A stretch of 9,121 nucleotides of DNA from QHWF01 sp036848175 (GTDB taxonomy: Bacteria; Acidobacteriota; Vicinamibacteria; Vicinamibacterales; CAVVIG01), in contig DAIUKO010000319.1 of NCBI GenBank assembly GCA_036848175.1, positions 1 through 9,121 on the forward strand. Reading direction: 5' to 3'. Under the pieces are notes generated by a model, which worked only from the letters and a program-made list of their open reading frames with translations, ran no database searches and was not told the DNA's origin. The translations under genes and the position numbers were made by a program. Every line of letters starts with the position of its first letter. Within the stretch, counting starts at the first letter, position 1. Positions 6,796 through 9,121 of the stretch are shown here, one piece after another.

Positions 6796-6999
6796 CGATT
6801 CCGACAGTCGATCGACGCGCGGATCGTCTCAGGGCAGTGACAACGGATGACGGGCTCTGCGCTCGCACGAGGACAGAGACGGGGTTAACTGCCGCAAACC
6901 ACTGGGCATATCGCTTGCTGTAGTCCGTCGCCGGTCGACCCCTCGTCGTACCCTGAGACCGCGCGATTTGACCAATCCCGCACAGGCAAGTGAGGCAAG

Positions 7000-7470
7000 A
7001 TGTTGGTAGTGAGGAAGTACGCTCGTTTTGTGTTCGGTGTGTCGGCGCTCGCCGCCGCCGTCGCGATCTCGGCATGTGCCGAAACCGTGGCAGGGCCATC
7101 GACTCCGAATACCGCAGCCGCCGTTGCCCCCCCGCCAATCGCCACTGGCACGTGGAAACTTCAGTCGCTCACGCGATCCGATTCGACGGTTGTCAACGTC
7201 AAGAATCCGGATCTCTTCACCATTGAATTCGTGGACGGCGGCGCGCGCCTCGCGCTGCGTGCGGATTGCAACAGGGGCTTTGGAGGATACACGACCAACG
7301 GCAGCACGATGACGCTCGGTCCGGTTGCGATCACGAAGGCGTACTGCGCGTCGACTGCGCCGTTCGACGATGAGTACGTGCGCCTGCTGGATGGTGAGAA
7401 CGTCGTGACGGTGACCGCTACGTCGCTTCAGCTCTCGTCGTCACGCGGGACGCTCAAGTTCGGGAAGTAA
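7000..7470 (+). CDS. META/HslJ-like domain lipoprotein
   Basis: A 156-residue putative lipoprotein. The signal ends in the lipobox ISAC (23-26, lipidated Cys26), followed by a short Pro/Ala linker (about 31-47). One META-type domain (PF03724) follows: GTWKLQSL (50-57), a strand ending in LALRADCNRGFGGY (84-97), TMTLGPVAITKAYC (103-116), DDEYVRLLDG (123-132) and a final strand pair LQLSSSRGTLKFGK. Asp89-Cys90-Asn91 and Cys116 match the family's 'DCN..G.Y' and 'T..yC' positions, and Cys90/Cys116 may form a disulfide. E. coli HslJ is a heat-inducible outer-membrane-associated relative; the biochemical role of the domain is not settled. The start at 7000 has GAGG at 6992-6995. The next gene converges from the far side of an assembly gap. 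Confidence 0.85.
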   Translation: MLVVRKYARFVFGVSALAAAVAISACAETVAGPSTPNTAAAVAPPPIATGTWKLQSLTRSDSTVVNVKNPDLFTIEFVDGGARLALRADCNRGFGGYTTNGSTMTLGPVAITKAYCASTAPFDDEYVRLLDGENVVTVTATSLQLSSSRGTLKFGK

Positions 7471-7483
7471 CACGAGACCACGA

Positions 7484-7583
7484 NNNNNNNNNNNNNNNNN
7501 NNNNNNNNNNNNNNNNNNNNNNNNNNNNNNNNNNNNNNNNNNNNNNNNNNNNNNNNNNNNNNNNNNNNNNNNNNNNNNNNNNN
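7484..7583. other. Second 100-N assembly gap, between convergent genes
   Basis: Exactly 100 N, without an overlap between its flanks, unlike the first gap. It lies 13 bp after the META lipoprotein stop codon. Its right edge coincides with the stop codon of the minus-strand gene, since the first resolved bases are TCA. Any convergent terminator here is unsequenced, and the join is known only from scaffolding. Confidence 0.9.
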
Positions 7584-8204
7584 TCATTTCCGCATCAATC
7601 CATCCTTCTTCATCTGATCGGCGGCGCCGTTCACGAGGCTCTTGACGAGCGTCTGCGCGTTCTCCGGATTGGTGGTTTCGCTCGTGCCTGCCCAGAGCAG
7701 CTTGCTGCCAGCGACGTCGAACACGAGCGTCTCCACGACGACCTTGACGTCGGTCCGCGCCGGCGTGATGTCGAATGACGCTCCCCACGCATACGGATAG
7801 TACGACCACAACGAGCCGTAGTACGTCCCGCTCTGCCAGACCATGACGGACGGCATCGTCTCTTTCGTGAGATCGACGAGCCGCATCAGGACGACGGCGG
7901 CAGCGCCGGCCCGTTCGAACCATCCCTTGGCGGCGTTGGCGTCGCGGATCTCTTCGCGCGGAATGACGCGGTAGGCCGCGACGCCCTGAACGCCCTTCGT
8001 CGTCAGCTCGCGCGCGAGCGCTTCTTCCGCACTCGTGCGCAGCGACATGTCGTCGCTCACGACGAGACCGACGACTTTCTTTCCAGCGTAGCCCACGCCC
8101 GCGGCACCGGGCGCCTTCCACGTATGCGTGAACGTCGGCTTGGCGGCGCCGGCGACCGACAGCGCGAGCAGCACCATTGACGACACGGCAGCGAGATAGT
8201 TCAT
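7584..8204 (-). CDS. Exported protein of unrecognised family, possibly CsgG/LpoB-like in fold
   Basis: A 206-residue protein. The frame is open back to 8429, but the ATG at 8204 begins a signal peptide (MNYLAAVSSMVLLALSVAGA, residues 1-20), so it is preferred. No Shine-Dalgarno sequence is seen; a -10-like TATTCT lies 8 nt upstream. The mature part has a beta strand KKVVGLVVS (42-50), a helix with many Ala/Glu (57-70), AAYRVIPREEI (76-86), and AAAVVLMRLVDLTKE (101-115). An aromatic-rich loop follows (SGTYYGSLWSYYPYAWG, 125-141), then VKVVVETLVFDVAGSKLLWAGTSETTNP (153-180) and a helix up to Lys206. The alternating strand/helix pattern and the 'variable protein, then tendency to report total activity' style recall small envelope lipoproteins of the CsgG/LpoB/DUF799 type. 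No lipobox is present and the similarity is only impressionistic. The function is unknown. Confidence 0.65.
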   Translation of the reverse strand: MNYLAAVSSMVLLALSVAGAAKPTFTHTWKAPGAAGVGYAGKKVVGLVVSDDMSLRTSAEEALARELTTKGVQGVAAYRVIPREEIRDANAAKGWFERAGAAAVVLMRLVDLTKETMPSVMVWQSGTYYGSLWSYYPYAWGASFDITPARTDVKVVVETLVFDVAGSKLLWAGTSETTNPENAQTLVKSLVNGAADQMKKDGLMRK

Positions 8205-8298
8205 ATCGGAGAAGAATACACCCGACCGACTGCGACGAACCGGTGGAGCCGCGCGGAATGCCAAAACGCACGCAAACGTCTCAAGTAAGATTCGCCCG
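8205..8298. promoter_or_regulatory. Divergent promoter region with start-proximal -10-like elements
   Basis: The 94 bp separate two divergent starts (ATG at 8204 on the minus strand, ATG at 8299 on the plus strand), so both promoters must lie here or inside the genes. On the minus strand TATTCT (8218 to 8213) is 8 nt before the start. On the plus strand TAAGAT (8286-8291) is 7 nt before the start. Neither start has a Shine-Dalgarno sequence, and no good -35 is visible at 16-18 bp. Promoter assignment is tentative. Confidence 0.4.
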
Positions 8299-9057
8299 AT
8301 GCGGCTGTCGCGATCGATCCGTGGAGCGATCCTCGCCACTCTCCTGGCATCGCGGCCGGGCGCGGCGCAGACCACGACGCAACTGTGGTCGAACATCACG
8401 CTCGATTGGGTGACGAGTCCGAGCGTCACTTACGAGCTGGACTTCGAGCCGAAGGTGCTGATCTCCGCGCCGCCGGATCAACCCGGCTGGTCCAACCTCG
8501 ACACAACGCCGTCGATCGAATACGCGGTGTCCGACAAGGTCGATCTCGTCGCCGAGCTGACCACCGGTCTGACGAAGCAGACCGACGATGTGAACACGTT
8601 CGAGCTGACGCCGCGCGCGGGCCTGCGCTTCCACCTCTTCTCGCGGCAGCAGCACCTCTTTCTCAAAGAGCGACGGCCAAAGCGGCGTCTCGTGATTCGC
8701 GATCTCGTGCGCGTGGAGGCGCGGACGTTCTTCTATTCGGACGATCATCCAACCGACTCAACTGCGCGCTTTCGCAATCGTCTGGAGCTGCTGTTCCCAA
8801 TCAATCGACCGACACTCGCCGAGGATGGCACCGTCCACCTTTTTGCCGACTGGGAGTGGTTCATTCCGGTGTCCGATCAAGCGGAACGATTCGCGAACCG
8901 CCAGCGCATCCGCGGAGGCGTCGGCTTCCGGCGCAACACGGCGTGGCGGTTTGCCGCCGTCTACATTAGAAACCGTTCGCGCAATACCACCGACGAACCG
9001 TTCACGACGTCGGAGAATGTTTTCAATGTTCAGGTCAAGCGGGTCTGGCAGGACTAG
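8299..9057 (+). CDS. DUF2490-like outer-membrane beta-barrel protein
   Basis: A 252-residue protein with a signal peptide (residues 1-23, likely cleavage at GAA|Q) and the look of a small beta-barrel. It shows alternating polar/hydrophobic strands with aromatic girdle residues, for example VTYELDFEPKVLIS, VDLVAELTTGLT, AGLRFHLFS, FRNRLELLFPIN, VHLFADWEWFIPVSD and a terminal strand NVFNVQVKRVW ending close to the C-terminus. The phrases 'RFRNRLEL' and 'RQRIRGGVGFRRNTAWRFAAVYIR' match the style of DUF2490 (PF10677), whose members are predicted outer-membrane proteins without a known substrate. The family call is from remembered pattern, not a search. The ATG at 8299 is chosen because it begins the signal peptide; it has no Shine-Dalgarno sequence. 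The final residue is Asp rather than the usual aromatic, with Trp250 two before the end. Confidence 0.7.
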   Translation: MRLSRSIRGAILATLLASRPGAAQTTTQLWSNITLDWVTSPSVTYELDFEPKVLISAPPDQPGWSNLDTTPSIEYAVSDKVDLVAELTTGLTKQTDDVNTFELTPRAGLRFHLFSRQQHLFLKERRPKRRLVIRDLVRVEARTFFYSDDHPTDSTARFRNRLELLFPINRPTLAEDGTVHLFADWEWFIPVSDQAERFANRQRIRGGVGFRRNTAWRFAAVYIRNRSRNTTDEPFTTSENVFNVQVKRVWQD

Positions 9058-9079
9058 CGGAGTGTCGCGTCTCCATCAC

Positions 9080-9118
9080 CGCTCGTCCTGAGCCCGTCGA
9101 AGGACGAGCGCTGCGCTC
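9080..9118. repeat. Palindromic interspersed-type repeat, cut off by the window edge
   Basis: CGCTCGTCC (9080-9088) and GGACGAGCG (9102-9110) form a perfect 9-bp stem around a 13-nt loop (TGAGCCCGTCGAA). The right arm's GAGCG (9106-9110) can instead pair with CGCTC (9114-9118) across a 3-nt loop. The hairpin starts 22 bp after the barrel gene's stop codon. Its sequence type (CTGAGC..GTCGAAGG between GC arms) resembles dispersed REP-like hairpins found in many GC-rich bacteria. It may also end transcription, although no T-tract follows. Confidence 0.7.
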
Positions 9119-9121
9119 ATG

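Noticed and set aside
6796..6999. A gene or RNA in the 204-bp spacer before the META lipoprotein
   Set aside because: No frame with a start signal, no strong hairpin with a T-tract and no tRNA-like structure; TTGACC at 6968 has no matching -10.

Overview
The window is GC-rich, gene-dense bacterial DNA. It reads as a scaffold from a draft or metagenomic assembly, because it contains two runs of exactly 100 N (5004-5103 and 7484-7583). The gene mix is a sulfatase-fold hydrolase, a Tat-exported amidase-signature enzyme, Pro/Ala-rich exported proteins, a META-domain lipoprotein and a DUF2490-type outer-membrane barrel. With the codon use, this suggests a Gram-negative soil-type bacterium, most like an acidobacterium of the Vicinamibacteria kind. 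That placement is inference from gene style; no rRNA or marker gene is present.

Layout. 182-808 (+) encodes a small exported protein with a long Pro/Ala/Thr linker and closes with a strong intrinsic terminator (824-860). 1045-2445 (+) is an exported alkaline-phosphatase/sulfatase-superfamily hydrolase with Thr at the nucleophile position. 2504-4186 (+) is a Tat-exported amidase-signature hydrolase, 58 bp downstream and probably co-transcribed. 4292-4891 (+) is a periplasmic histidine-phosphatase-family protein. It is followed by an 11-bp tandem array (4895-4982) and the first gap. 5230-6795 (+) is an MltF-like membrane-bound lytic transglycosylase. 7000-7470 (+) is a META/HslJ-like lipoprotein. 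After the second gap, 7584-8204 (-) is an exported protein of unrecognised family, divergent from 8299-9057 (+), a DUF2490-like barrel. The window ends in a palindromic repeat (9080-9118).

All eight genes appear to encode proteins that leave the cytoplasm: four with Sec-type signal peptides, one with a sulfatase-type N-terminal signal/anchor, one Tat substrate and two lipoproteins. The window therefore looks like a patch of cell-envelope and periplasmic hydrolase functions rather than one pathway. I see no mobile element, CRISPR array, tRNA or rRNA and no clear new defence or biosynthetic system. The most distinctive non-coding item is the strand-symmetric 11-bp array. The most useful technical point is that the gap beside it is flanked by an exact 55-bp overlap, so it is probably an assembly-graph artefact rather than missing sequence.
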